Assembly (NCBI GenBank): GCA_034211175.1
Contig: JAXHUH010000246.1
Coordinates: 1-24,318 of the forward strand
Direction of reading: 5' to 3'
DNA: 24,318 nt
DNA from: JAXHUH01 sp034211175
GTDB lineage: Bacteria > Actinomycetota > Acidimicrobiia > Acidimicrobiales > CAIXPF01
The notes under the pieces are model-generated. The model was not told where the DNA came from. It worked only from the letters and a program-made list of their open reading frames with translations, and made no database searches. Made by a program: the position numbers and the translations under genes. Shown here one piece after another: positions 15,524-23,010 of this stretch (the stretch's first letter is position 1; each line of letters opens with the position of its first letter).

Positions 15524-18500
15524 CTACGTCGAGCCAGCGAGGCGCTCGGCCCAGCGCGTGAAGGTCGCTGCGTGGTCGGGGTGCGCCTCGGCCAAGCGTT
15601 CCAGCACGTCGACGAGGGAGGGCCGCTCATGCGGGAACACCTGCTCGGCTGCTCGGGTGAACCGCGCCTCGGCGGCGTCTGATTCACCTCGCAGCGCAGC
15701 CGCCACACCGAGGTAGAAGGGTGCGATCGCATCCTCGGCGTCGAACGCCTCGTCCATCGCGGCAAGCAGCTCAACGAGTTCGACGTCAACGCCCACCGCG
15801 GCCTCAGCGAGGAGCTGCCGGCGGGCACCGGTGTCCGCTAGCTGGTATGCCGCCTCAACGCCGTCGGTGCGGGCGACGTGGTGGAGCGCCCGATGGATCG
15901 GGTCGCCCTGCTTCCGCACGAACCCCGCGGCGAGGTCGGTGAGCAGCACGTCGGCATGCTCGGCGAGGTAGGCGGCCGAGCTGTCCCAGTCCGGCGCTGC
16001 GATCCACTCGTTGAGTGCCTGGACGGTCGTCTGGGCGGCGAGCTGGGCTCGCAGCGCCCGGTATGCCTGCTCGACGCCGTCCCGGCGGCACTGGTGCAGG
16101 AGGACACGGTGGAGGCGGAGCCGACCGTCGTTGCCGGGGTTGGCCTCGATGAGCAGCTCGACGGCGGCCTCGGCGTCGTCGTGGAGCAGGTCGGGGGCCA
16201 GCGCCTCCGACTCGTCCCAAGTAGGCGTCTGGACCCAGGCGACGACCTGTTGGACCACGGCCTCGGTCGGTGGCTCGGCCCAGAGCCAGAGCGGCAGCGG
16301 CGGCGTGGCGTGCTCGCGGACCCGACGGGCGATGTTGCGCGCGCCGGCCATGGCAACGGTGTCACCCGCCTCGTCGAGCAGGCGGGCGGCCTCGATGGCG
16401 TCGCGGCACGCATCGACCGGATGACCGGCATCCTCGCGAGCGTCGGCCCGGCGTCGGAGCACCGTGCCGACCGGCCACGGGCCATCGAGGCGTTCGAGCA
16501 CCTCGGCGAAGGCCCGCTCGCCGCGTTCCGCGTTCTGGTTGTGCAGCACCCAGACCGACGTGGCGAGGTTGGCCAGGTACGCCGCCGGGTTCGCGTCCGC
16601 CAACCGCCGGCGAATGGCGACCGCCTCCTCCGCCGTCGCCAACGCCTCCTCCCGACGACCCACCGCACTCTGCCGGTTCGCCAAGTTGTTCACCGACATG
16701 GCGAGGTCGGCCAGGTACGCCGCCGGGTTCGCGTCCGCCAACCGCCGGCGAATGGCGACCGCCTCCTCCGCCGTCGCCAACGCCTCCTCCCGACGACCCA
16801 CCGCACTCTGCCGGTTCGCCAAGTTGTTCNNNNNNNNNNNNNNNNNNNNNNNNNNNNNNNNNNNNNNNNNNNNNNNNNNNNNNNNNNNNNNNNNNNNNNN
16901 NNNNNNNNNNNNNNNNNNNNNNNNNNNNNACCGACCCGGCGAGGTCGGCCAGGTACGCCGCCGGGTTCGCGTCCGCCAACCGCCGGCGAATGGCGACCGC
17001 CTCCTCCGCCGTCGCCAACGCCTCCTCCCGACGACCCACCGCACTCTGGAAGCTCGCCAAGTTGTTGAGTACGGCGGCAAGGAACGGCGCGTACGTGTCC
17101 TCATCGGACGCTGCGAGCTTGCGGACGATCTCCGAGAGCCGCAGGCTGCAGCGAAGCCCGAGCTCCGAAATCACCAGATTGGCCGGAGGAAGGCGATCGC
17201 TCGCAGCCGTGAGCACGTTGGGAGTGAGCGGGAGCTGCATGATGGCGTCTCCCAACGTTGCAGCAAGCGTCTCGCCCCCGAACAGGCGGTCGACGTCGAT
17301 GGTCCCGCTGGCCTCGTCTACGGCGCGGTCCACGAGCTGGACGAACTGAGCGTCACCGACCTGCGCCATGACCTCGACGAAGTCCCCCGGATGGTCAACC
17401 GTTGCCCGGGACAGGAGCACGAGCGCACGGCGCAGCGAGATCGTCGGTCGGTCGGTGCCGAGGGCGGCCGTCAGCACCTCCGGCCGGTCGACCAGTGCAG
17501 TGGCGACGAGGTGCTCGCCGACGCGGTCGGGTTCGATACCGCCGAGCCATGCGCCGCCGGCCTGGTGGTAGAGGCGGTGACAGGCGAGCGCCAGCTCGCG
17601 TCGGCGTTCACCAGTGGCGTCGGCCAGGCCGGGCACGAGGCGGAGCAGATCGGTGGCCTCGTCCTCGCTCTCGGCGCCGAACAGCGTCGCCGTGGCCACG
17701 ACCCGCCGCTTCAGCTCGTCGGAACCGTCGAGGCCCGCCCAATACCGGCTCTCGTGCTCGACCAGCGCGTCGAGCAGCCTGAGGCCTGACAGGCCGCTCC
17801 CCTCGCCGGCCGCCGCGAGCGACGCCCGCATGAGCACGGCCAGTGCGTTGTCCCACTCCTCGCCGTCGAAGTCCGTCACCCGTCCAGGTGCCGCATCCGG
17901 CGGGATCGGCACGCCTCGGGCTGCGCACAGCGCCTGGACACCGGCGTCGAACAAGCCCCGGCACTCCCGCGGATTGAGCTGCTCGTCGTCGAGCTCAACC
18001 AGCCCGGCGGCCTCGTCCCAGCCGTCCTCGACCAGCTCCGGGAACAGCGACCACCACCCGCCCCGCACCGGCCGCCGCCGGGCCAGCAACAGCACCCGCA
18101 CCCGGGCCCCGTCGGACGCAGCGGCCTCTAGCCGGCGCACGACGTCCGCCACTTGGGCCGGCCGGGTCTCCGCATAGTCGACGACCACCAGCCGGTTCGT
18201 GCCGAGCGCCTCGAGGACTTCGAACTGCACCGGCTCGAAGTCGTCGTGCAGGAACCCGGACACCCAGGTGTCACCGACACGGCGGCACAGCTCGACGGCG
18301 AGGCGCGTCTTCCCCGAACCGCCCTGGCCGCCGATCAGGAGCACGTCGATGAGCGACTCGCTCGTGCACCACTCCTGGAACTCGCCGAGCAGACGATTGC
18401 GCCCCACCAGCGGCACGACGGCGCGGCGGGCTTGCAGGAGAACGGTCGGGGTGCGTCGCCGCGGTTCCGGCGGAAGGGCATCGGTCGGCGAGCGCAGTGG

Positions 18501-18608
18501 CAAGGGGCGGTGTCGGCCGTCGTACTCAATGTGGATGTCACCGCTGATGACCTGGGCGATCACGCCCTCGTTCACGCCGACGGACGGGCTGAACGGCCCG
18601 GTGGTCAT
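15524..18608 (-). CDS. NLR-like STAND ATPase with TPR repeats and N-terminal amyloid-signalling-like motif (contains a scaffold gap)
   Basis: The N terminus carries a short motif (NEGVIAQVISGDIHI, residues 13-27) almost identical to the C-terminal tail of the upstream DUF4062 protein. After a Pro/Arg linker comes a STAND/NB-ARC-like ATPase: Walker A GGQGGSGKT (93-101), Walker B LVVVDYAE (140-147), then a strand ending VRVLLLARRR. A helical region leads to a TPR array of 46-residue units (QSAVGRREEALATAEEAVA...) and a further 390-residue helical C terminus. ATG 18606-18608 overlaps the preceding TGA by one base (TGATG). The frame is broken only by the 100 Ns: the bases on both sides add up to 995 codons and reconstitute SVNNLAN. 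STAND proteins of this kind oligomerise on ligand binding, here presumably a phage or invader component sensed by the TPRs; the ligand is unknown. Confidence 0.88.
16563..17076 (-). repeat. Tandem 138-base repeats encoding near-identical TPR units
   Basis: Units begin at 16563, 16701 and (across the gap) 16939 in plus-strand coordinates, each 138 bases or 46 codons. Units 1 and 2 differ at only a few positions (for example T/C at 16570/16708). Unit 3 differs mainly at its outer end (CTCTGGAAGCTC instead of CTCTGCCGGTTC). Such DNA identity implies recent duplication or ongoing homogenisation. The true copy number is unknown because of the gap. Confidence 0.9.
16830..16929. other. Assembly gap of 100 Ns inside the TPR array
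   Basis: Exactly 100 Ns replace sequence within the repeat. Counting real bases only, 138 lie between the repeat starts at 16701 and 16939, one full unit. The missing DNA should therefore be zero or a whole number of 138-base units. The 100 is a placeholder, since literally it breaks the reading frame. Confidence 0.95.
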
Positions 18609-18670
18609 CAGGCGCTGCCCCGGTTGAACGTGATCGGGCCGGAGATCTCTTGCGCGATCACGCCCTCGTT
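18556..18670 (-). repeat. 17-base direct repeat encoding the shared effector/receptor motif
   Basis: GCGATCACGCCCTCGTT occurs at 18556-18572 (5' end of the STAND gene) and again at 18654-18670 (3' end of the DUF4062 gene), 98 bases apart in the same frame. It encodes the NEGVIAQ part of the motif that both proteins share. Identity at DNA level suggests duplication or gene conversion between the two genes. Confidence 0.85.
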
Positions 18671-19159
18671 GCGCTCGACACGCACGTTCATCGCCGCCGT
18701 CGAATCAGTTCGCTCGGGGACCGGAAGCTCGCTCAACGCCTTGAACAACTTGTGCTGCAGTTGTTCTGCAGTCTCGAACCAGTCGGCGGTCAGATCGCTG
18801 TCGAGGACCCGCTGCCGGAACGACGCCTGGCGATCGTCGGTTGATTCGCCCCGCCGCAGGTAGGCCAACCGCGTCAGCCCGGCCGTCGTGGCGTCATCCC
18901 ACTCGAGCTCGCAGTACGAGCGGTCGGGGCGGTCGCGCGTCGGGGATCCGTAGTCGAGGCCGAGGATGGCCACGAACACGTCGCACTCCTCGACCTTCAA
19001 CCGGTCGTTCGCCGTGGGCGTCCGGTCAGCGGCGCTGAACCAACGCATGTCGACCGGAACCCAGCCCGCCTCATTGCAGGCCTCGATCGCCGCGCCGGCG
19101 AACGCGTTGGACGCCGTCGTGTGACTGATGAACACTCGCCCACCCGCTGTGGCGCTCAT
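18608..19159 (-). CDS. TIR-like DUF4062 effector protein with C-terminal amyloid-signalling-like motif
   Basis: The 183-residue product opens with RVFISHTT (8-15), the first strand of the DUF4062 fold, a TIR/STIR relative. It continues with VDMRWFSAADRTP (36-48), VFVAILGLDYGSPTRDRP (61-78) and SYCELEWDDATTAGL (81-95), all typical of the family. E84 and E86 are candidates for the position of the catalytic Glu of TIR NADases; activity is not shown. The domain ends near residue 150. A short tail carries ERNEGVIAQEISGPITF (162-178), matching the N terminus of the STAND protein encoded next. In many actinobacteria DUF4062 is fused directly to a STAND ATPase; here the two are separate but coupled. 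The start ATG 19157-19159 has a TAGGCT -10 box seven bases upstream, suggesting a leaderless mRNA. Confidence 0.85.
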   Translation of the reverse strand: MSATAGGRVFISHTTASNAFAGAAIEACNEAGWVPVDMRWFSAADRTPTANDRLKVEECDVFVAILGLDYGSPTRDRPDRSYCELEWDDATTAGLTRLAYLRRGESTDDRQASFRQRVLDSDLTADWFETAEQLQHKLFKALSELPVPERTDSTAAMNVRVERNEGVIAQEISGPITFNRGSA

Positions 19160-19166
19160 GGCGCAC

Positions 19167-19172
19167 AGCCTA
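19167..19172 (-). promoter_or_regulatory. -10 box TAGGCT of the DUF4062-STAND operon (leaderless type)
   Basis: TAGGCT on the minus strand ends seven bases before the ATG at 19159. The intergenic space to the murD2 stop is only 73 bases, so this is the likely promoter of both defence genes. No Shine-Dalgarno sequence is present. Confidence 0.45.
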
Positions 19173-19201
19173 TGCGCTACTCCATACGCCGCGTTCTGCG
19201 A

Positions 19202-19220
19202 ATCTCCGCATTCGGGAGAT
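19202..19220 (-). terminator. Possible stem-loop (ATCTCC / GGAGAT) after murD2
   Basis: ATCTCC (19202-19207) and GGAGAT (19215-19220) can form a six-pair stem with a seven-base loop just downstream of the murD2 stop. There is no T-run, so intrinsic termination is doubtful. It could instead be an operator for the defence operon, whose -10 box is 30 bases away. Confidence 0.3.
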
Positions 19221-19232
19221 CACAGCAACGCA

Positions 19233-20588
19233 TCAATCGGCGGCGACCAACTCCGCGAAGCGGGCGGCGAGCTCGGTGTAGTTCTTGAAGCGGTGGTAGC
19301 TGGGGGCGGCCGGGGACAGGAGAATCGTGCCGCCTGTCGCTGTGACGTGGCGCGCGATGGCGACGGCGTCGTCGATGCCGTCGGACTCGTGGAGCTCGAC
19401 GTCGGCGCCGTCGGGGGCGGCGCGGACCGCGGCGGCGACCTTGGCGCCGGTGTCGGGCATGGTCACGACCGTCACGGCCTTGCCCCACCGGGCCAGCGCG
19501 GCACCGAGGTCCGTGTAATCGATGCCCCGGTCGAAGCCGCCGACGAGGAGCGTGACCGGGTCGGGCAGGAACACCTCGACCGCGGCCGCGGTCGCCTGGG
19601 GGACGGTGGCGAGGGTGTCGTCGACCCAGCGGACGCCGTCGCGCTCGGCGATCACCGTCTGGCGATGCGGGAGCGGCTCCCAGGTGGCAACGGCCCGGGC
19701 GAGCTCCCGGGCGCACGACTCCACGTCGACGCCGAGCAGCTCGAGCGCGGTGACCGCACCGGCGAGGTCGTGGCCGATGTGGGAGCCACGGACGGGCGTG
19801 CCGGCGGTGTCGAGCAACGGTGGGGTCTCACCCCGGCACAGCGCGGTGCCGTCGGCCCACCAGCCCGGCGGGGTGCCGAACCGCACGACCCGGCCGGGCA
19901 CGGCCTCGTCGCTGACCGTGGTCGTCCCCACCGCGACAGCGAGGTCGGGGCGGTGGGCGAACAGGTTCAGCTTGTCGGCCACGTAGCGGTCCCAGCCGCC
20001 GTGCCAGTCGAGGTGCTCGGGCCACAGCGACGTCAGCACCCCGACGCTGGGCGACGCGGTCACGTCCGCGGCCTGGTAGCTCGACACCTCGACCACCCGC
20101 ACCACCTCGGCCGGGATCTCCTGGTCGAGCAGCGGCAACATCGGCGCGCCGATGTTGCCGGCCAGCACCGCCGGGCGCCCGACCGCATCGAGCAAGGCAG
20201 CGATCAGCGACGCCGTGGTGCTCTTGCCCTTGGTGCCGGTGATCCCGACCACCGGCACGTCGACCGAGTGGGCCAGGAACAGGCCGGTGCTGGTGGTCAT
20301 CGTCGCCGGCCCGACGGCGAGGGCGGCGACATCGGGACGGTAACGGCTGATCCCGGGCGAGCGGACGATCACCTCGGCATCGCCGAGCGCAGCCCGCCCG
20401 TCGTCACCGCCGCGGAGCGGCACCTGGGCGCCGTCGTCGGTCGCCAACACGTCGGCGGCGACCACCCCGTCCTCGACCACCACGAGGTCGGCGGGGCGGC
20501 GGCGAGCGATCACGGTGGCGGCGGCCCGGCCCTCGAGCCCGGCGCCCCACACCGCGACCCGCCTACCGGTGAGGTCGGAGAGCAGCAT
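19233..20588 (-). CDS. murD2: UDP-MurNAc-L-Ala--L-Glu ligase, MurD2 type
   Basis: The 451-residue product is a Mur ligase with a Rossmann-like N domain (VAVWGAGLEG, 11-20), the ATP P-loop GITGTKGKSTT and a C-terminal domain ending LSPAAPSYHRFKNY. The last is the MurD-type Ser/Phe motif in modified form (SPACAS in E. coli MurD). The neighbouring murL shows which type this is: MurD2 adds L-glutamate to UDP-MurNAc-L-Ala in the cytoplasm, and MurL then epimerises the residue to D-Glu. Assignment to MurD2 rather than plain MurD rests mainly on that coupling. The start ATG 20586-20588 lies inside the 3' end of murL (26-base overlap). It is the third gene of the operon cyclase-murL-murD2, and the stop at 19233 is followed by a weak stem-loop. 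Confidence 0.85.
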   Translation of the reverse strand: MLLSDLTGRRVAVWGAGLEGRAAATVIARRRPADLVVVEDGVVAADVLATDDGAQVPLRGGDDGRAALGDAEVIVRSPGISRYRPDVAALAVGPATMTTSTGLFLAHSVDVPVVGITGTKGKSTTASLIAALLDAVGRPAVLAGNIGAPMLPLLDQEIPAEVVRVVEVSSYQAADVTASPSVGVLTSLWPEHLDWHGGWDRYVADKLNLFAHRPDLAVAVGTTTVSDEAVPGRVVRFGTPPGWWADGTALCRGETPPLLDTAGTPVRGSHIGHDLAGAVTALELLGVDVESCARELARAVATWEPLPHRQTVIAERDGVRWVDDTLATVPQATAAAVEVFLPDPVTLLVGGFDRGIDYTDLGAALARWGKAVTVVTMPDTGAKVAAAVRAAPDGADVELHESDGIDDAVAIARHVTATGGTILLSPAAPSYHRFKNYTELAARFAELVAAD

Positions 20589-21924
20589 CGAGCACGGCCA
20601 GGTGGGCCGGGGACACGTCGTGGTCGTCGGAGAGGCCGAACACCTCGGCCCGAGCGGTCGCCTCGTCGACCAGCGGGGCCGAGCGCTCGGCCAGCTCGGC
20701 CAGGACACCGGCGCTCGCCCAGTCGACCCGCTTTGCCGCAGCGACGGCCGCGAAGCGGGACTCGGAAGCCTCACCCACGCACTCGAACGGCTTGTGGCCG
20801 TCGAGCTCGCACAGCTCGGCGAACCCGGCCCGCTGGGTCGGGTCGTCGAGCAGGTCGGCGCCGAGGATGGCGGTCACCTCGGCGCGGGGCAGGAACGGGG
20901 CCAGGCCCAGGGTCACGAACCGACACTTGTCGCAGTTGCCGCACCACGAGGTGGCCCGGTTCTCCTCGCGGATGGCGAACACCCGATTGCAGCTCGTAAA
21001 CACCGGGTGGTACTGCGGGAGGCCGGCGAAGATGGCGAGGATCCCCAGCTCCGACACCGGTCGCAGCACCGACCGGTAGCCCAGCTCCGGGGTGACGTGG
21101 GTGGCCACGAGACCGGCGAGCAGGACCTCGAAGTCGCGGCCCTTGCTCCACTGGTGGTTCACGCCGATCCCGTCGGCGACCAGGTTCGGCGCGGACGCGG
21201 AGCGCTCGTTGGCGAACAGCACGTCGTCGGCCCCGACGATCAGTGCGGTCGCCAGCGCCAGCAGCGACACCACGGCAGTGACCGGCACGTGGCCGTTGAT
21301 GGCACCGTGGTCGTTCAGCGCGATCAGGGCCGGGTCGATGCGGCGCCGCACGTGGACGGCCTCGACCCCGGCGACCTCGATGGTGGCGTCGATCGGGCGG
21401 TGGCGGCCGACGGAGAACGCCAGCGGCTCCCCCGCACCGGCGGCGCGGGCCACCTCGAGCGCGACCGCCGAGTCCTTCCCGCCGCCGACCGGCACCAGCG
21501 GACGGTGCGCCAACACGACACCGTCGACCGGCGAAGGGTGGACGATCTCGGCGGCCTCGATCACCGGCTCGTCGTCGAGCGGCAGCCGGTTCCGCCACCG
21601 CAGCTCGGCCAGCCCGTACCGGTAGAGCCGGGCGACGAGGTCGAGCTCGGCGGCGGTCGCCGGGCGCTCGATGGTGACCCGGGACGCCAGCGCCGCCTTG
21701 TGGTAGCTGACGCCGGCGGCAAGGTGGAGCAGGTCGAGCACCCGGCCGAGCGCGGCCCTCCGGGGCGCCGGCAGGTCGGCGAACGGCGGCAGCTCGACGA
21801 CCTCGGTGAAGGTGTGGGTGTCGTCGAAGCCATAGCGCAGGGCAACGGTGCCCGATGCCGGGTCGACGTCGACGCCGAGGTGGCGGAACGTGCGCACCGA
21901 CGACGGGGTGAACGTGGCGGTCAT
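20563..21924 (-). CDS. murL: UDP-MurNAc-L-Ala-L-Glu epimerase MurL
   Basis: The 453-residue product matches MurL, which inverts the terminal L-Glu of UDP-MurNAc-L-Ala-L-Glu with ATP, supplying D-Glu without glutamate racemase. Visible signatures are the pyrophosphatase-like nucleotide loop VPVGGGKDSAVALE (145-158), the FANERSAS segment (238-245), TSCNRVF (310-316) and the cysteine cluster WCGNCDKCRFV (327-337). The length fits characterised MurL (about 450). ATG 21922-21924 overlaps the stop of the cyclase gene (ATGA), and its own 3' end overlaps murD2, so all three are translated together. A MurI glutamate racemase is not seen in the window; whether the genome lacks one cannot be told from here. 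Confidence 0.9.
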   Translation of the reverse strand: MTATFTPSSVRTFRHLGVDVDPASGTVALRYGFDDTHTFTEVVELPPFADLPAPRRAALGRVLDLLHLAAGVSYHKAALASRVTIERPATAAELDLVARLYRYGLAELRWRNRLPLDDEPVIEAAEIVHPSPVDGVVLAHRPLVPVGGGKDSAVALEVARAAGAGEPLAFSVGRHRPIDATIEVAGVEAVHVRRRIDPALIALNDHGAINGHVPVTAVVSLLALATALIVGADDVLFANERSASAPNLVADGIGVNHQWSKGRDFEVLLAGLVATHVTPELGYRSVLRPVSELGILAIFAGLPQYHPVFTSCNRVFAIREENRATSWCGNCDKCRFVTLGLAPFLPRAEVTAILGADLLDDPTQRAGFAELCELDGHKPFECVGEASESRFAAVAAAKRVDWASAGVLAELAERSAPLVDEATARAEVFGLSDDHDVSPAHLAVLDAALRPHR

Positions 21925-22916
21925 GCCGGCACCGGCATCGCCCCCGGCGGCGGGGCGGCCAGCGCGCCGATGTGGCCGGCGACGGCGGCGTAGTCGGCCC
22001 AGTCGAGCCCGTCGACCGTCGGCGCCGGGCGTGCGGTCACGCCGTCGACCAGCTCCCCGGCCCGACACGCGGCGTCGACCGCCGGCCGCAACCGGTCGGG
22101 GTCGAGCCACGGGGTCAGCACCCCACGACGATCGGGTCGGGCGACGGCCAGCGCGGCGACCAGCGCCACGGCCCCCCAGTTCGAGGTGCCGGCGACGACG
22201 AGGTGGTCACAGCCGACGGTGCAGGCGATGGCCTCGCCGTGGGCCACCGATGCCGCCACCACGTCGGCGGCGAGTGCACCCATGCCGAGCTCGTTGCCGC
22301 CGTCACCGACGGCGATCGAGCACCACGGCCCGCCGTTCAGGACCCGGTGCACCGGTGCGGTGTGGCGGGCGAGGGAGCGGCCCCGCATGTCGCGGGGATG
22401 GCCGTCGGCCGACGGGCCGACCCGCTCGACGGCGACGACGGCGCCGACCCCGGCGGCCCGGTAGCCGCGGACCAGCTCGTCGACCGGCGTGCCGGGCCCA
22501 CCGGGACCGGCGGCGACGTGGACCTCGGCCGCCACGCCGAGGCGGGCGAGCAGCGAGCGGACCGCCGGCGCACACGGGGCGTCGGTGCAGATGGCGACAG
22601 GTGAGCCGAGCCCACCGAGCGCGGCGGCGAGCTGGACCGCGCCGATCGGCCCGTCGGTCTCACAGGTCGGGTGGCGGGCCGCACCGACGAGGAAGCCGGT
22701 GACGATGACGACCGGGCGGGGAACGACACCGGCCAGCGCATCGGCGGCGTCGGCCAGCGACCCGCGCACGCCCGAGGCGAGGCGGGCCGTGCCCCGACCG
22801 GCGTCGGTCGCGGCGAGGTCCTCGATCCGCTCGATCCTGGCCAACGAGCCAGGATCAGTGCGCGCGACCGCTCCGCTCGTGAGCCCAAGTGCGCCGGCGG
22901 TGAGTTCCACTGCCAT
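21921..22916 (-). CDS. D-glutamate cyclase domain protein (DUF4392)
   Basis: The 331-residue product matches the D-glutamate cyclase family (C-terminal domain of mammalian DGLUCY). The family converts D-glutamate to 5-oxo-D-proline. Motifs in order: VVIVTGFLVG (69-78), CETDGPIGA (85-93), ERVGPSADGHPRDMRG (164-179) and GDGGNELGMG (204-213). Length and motif order are normal. It is the first gene of the murL-murD2 operon and shares ATGA with murL. A TAGCCT -10-like box sits ten bases before the ATG at 22916 (22927-22932). The context suggests that it removes free D-Glu, or D-Glu released by wall turnover, in a cell that makes D-Glu only on the nucleotide precursor. That link is inference. Confidence 0.85.
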   Translation of the reverse strand: MAVELTAGALGLTSGAVARTDPGSLARIERIEDLAATDAGRGTARLASGVRGSLADAADALAGVVPRPVVIVTGFLVGAARHPTCETDGPIGAVQLAAALGGLGSPVAICTDAPCAPAVRSLLARLGVAAEVHVAAGPGGPGTPVDELVRGYRAAGVGAVVAVERVGPSADGHPRDMRGRSLARHTAPVHRVLNGGPWCSIAVGDGGNELGMGALAADVVAASVAHGEAIACTVGCDHLVVAGTSNWGAVALVAALAVARPDRRGVLTPWLDPDRLRPAVDAACRAGELVDGVTARPAPTVDGLDWADYAAVAGHIGALAAPPPGAMPVPA

Positions 22917-22995
22917 CAGGGACGCGAGGCTATCGACCGCCGCGACTGCGGAGAGGACACCGGCGCCGGGCGGGAGCGCAGGGCATGCCGGGCGC

Positions 22996-23001
22996 TACGG
23001 T
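22996..23001 (+). promoter_or_regulatory. -10 box TACGGT of the crotonase gene
   Basis: TACGGT ends nine bases before the ATG at 23011 and no Shine-Dalgarno sequence is present. The hexamer is the same as that before the maleate isomerase-like gene, consistent with a very short leader or leaderless transcript. Confidence 0.4.
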
Positions 23002-23010
23002 CCCCGACCC

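Noticed and set aside
16830..16929. Two separate genes on either side of the N run
   Set aside because: The apparent frame change across the gap comes from the arbitrary 100-base placeholder; joining the flanks restores both frame and repeat phase.
16563..17076. Tandem repeats considered as a CRISPR array or minisatellite
   Set aside because: Units are 138 bases with no spacers and encode in-frame 46-residue TPR units continuous with the STAND protein.
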